Below, one piece after another: positions 63,634-64,000 of a DNA stretch of 64,000 nt. The notes under the pieces were generated by a model. That model saw only the letters and a list, made by a program, of their open reading frames with translations. It was not told the origin of the DNA and made no database searches. The first letter of the stretch is position 1; the number at the start of each line of letters is the position of its first letter. The DNA comes from Rhodoblastus sp963804045 (GTDB lineage Bacteria > Pseudomonadota > Alphaproteobacteria > Rhizobiales > Beijerinckiaceae), in the NCBI GenBank assembly GCA_963804045.1, contig CAWDOR010000031.1, positions 62,001 through 126,000 on the forward strand, read 5' to 3'. Made by a program: the position numbers and the translations under genes.

Positions 63634-63809
63634 GAAAGAATTCTGCCTCGCGCGCGGACGGATGGAACGCATTTTTTACCGTAGGGCTTCTCTATAGACG
63701 GCCATGCCCTTCAGGCAAATCCAAAAGCCGGCTCCGGCTTGACCGATCTCGCGCCATTATCCTATAAAACAAACAATCCGTTCGGAAAATCGAACGAGGC
63801 GGAAAAAAT

Positions 63810-64000
63810 TTGATCGACGCGACCCCGGCCCCCCATTCCAGTCTTGCGGAAGCCGAAAGCCCGCACAGCGAAGTCGCGCATTTCGACGCCGCGCAGCCGC
63901 TGGCCATGTCGGCGGGGGTGGATCTCGCGCCGTTCAGCGTCGCCTATCAGACCTATGGCCGGCTCAATGCGCAAAAGTCCAACGCCATCCTGCTCTGCCA
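63810..64000 (+). CDS. metX: Homoserine O-acetyltransferase (MetX), 3' partial
   Basis: Only the first 63 codons are in the window. The TTG at 63810 opens MIDATPAPHSSLAEAE, then VAHFDAAQPLAMSAGVDLAP and FSVAYQTYGRLNAQKSNAIL, the well-conserved N-terminal strands of alphaproteobacterial MetX, an alpha/beta hydrolase in methionine synthesis. GAGG lies about 12 bases upstream. The catalytic residues are beyond the end of the window. Confidence 0.85.
   Translation, partial: MIDATPAPHSSLAEAESPHSEVAHFDAAQPLAMSAGVDLAPFSVAYQTYGRLNAQKSNAILLC

Overview
The window is a GC-rich chromosomal segment of an alphaproteobacterium. Gene content and order point to Hyphomicrobiales: three-gene proton-translocating transhydrogenase, psd-pssA, an FzlA-like protein next to queG, ftsEX beside a DUF3426/hpt pair, and DUF2125/chorismate mutase/metX. 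A Tat-exported, Cys-rich copper storage protein like Csp1 of Methylosinus and the general protein style suggest a Beijerinckiaceae/Methylocystaceae-type relative. That family placement is inference; no methane oxidation, photosynthesis or rRNA gene is present to confirm it.

Layout. 0-5 kb: pntAA(partial)-pntAB-pntB with an intrinsic terminator, then mutL. 5.1-6.1 kb: an AT-rich patch with two small membrane proteins, probably acquired. 6.3-15.2 kb: fused membrane/spermidine synthase-like protein, slyX, two unknown genes, psd-pssA-phzF-like, xseB-pirin-ispE (ispE frameshifted). 15.2-24 kb: isoprenylcysteine methyltransferase-like protein, a strong small-RNA candidate, acid phosphatase, lytic transglycosylase, EamA transporter, kup, hrpB. 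24-31 kb: three orphan Tad minor pilin genes, aspartic protease, rpmE, ABC exporter. 29.8-33.4 kb: four overlapping minus-strand genes (MotA/TolQ-like, MotB/OmpA-like, GNAT, heme-oxygenase-fold iron enzyme), with frameshifts in the first two. 33.4-38.6 kb: SRAP protein, copper storage protein, CusF-like protein with an unusual repeat-rich leader, DUF2189, DUF992 and several exported unknowns. 38.7-45.2 kb: TPR-like protein, a palindromic-repeat spacer, Crp/Fnr regulator, nth, fzlA-queG-SDR. 45.2-48.9 kb: accessory stretch with MgtC, VapC beside a headless antitoxin, an AT-rich HExxH metalloprotease, inverted repeats and a perfect 16-bp parS site. 49-64 kb: ygiQ, Bax-inhibitor-like protein, ABC ATPase/permease pair, tesA-thpR, hpt-DUF3426, ftsEX, plsC (frameshifted), EAL protein (frameshifted), DUF2125, chorismate mutase and the start of metX.

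How the genes fit together: most are housekeeping for membranes and envelope (psd, pssA, plsC, lytic transglycosylase, ftsEX, fzlA), repair (mutL, nth, xseB, SRAP) and nucleotide, amino-acid or isoprenoid supply (hpt, chorismate mutase, metX, ispE). Copper handling is concentrated at 34.2-35 kb. Five genes carry a single-base insertion or deletion, mostly at or beside short homopolymers, while the rest of each protein stays conserved. This looks more like consensus error in the assembly than decay, and it matters most for ispE, which is normally essential.
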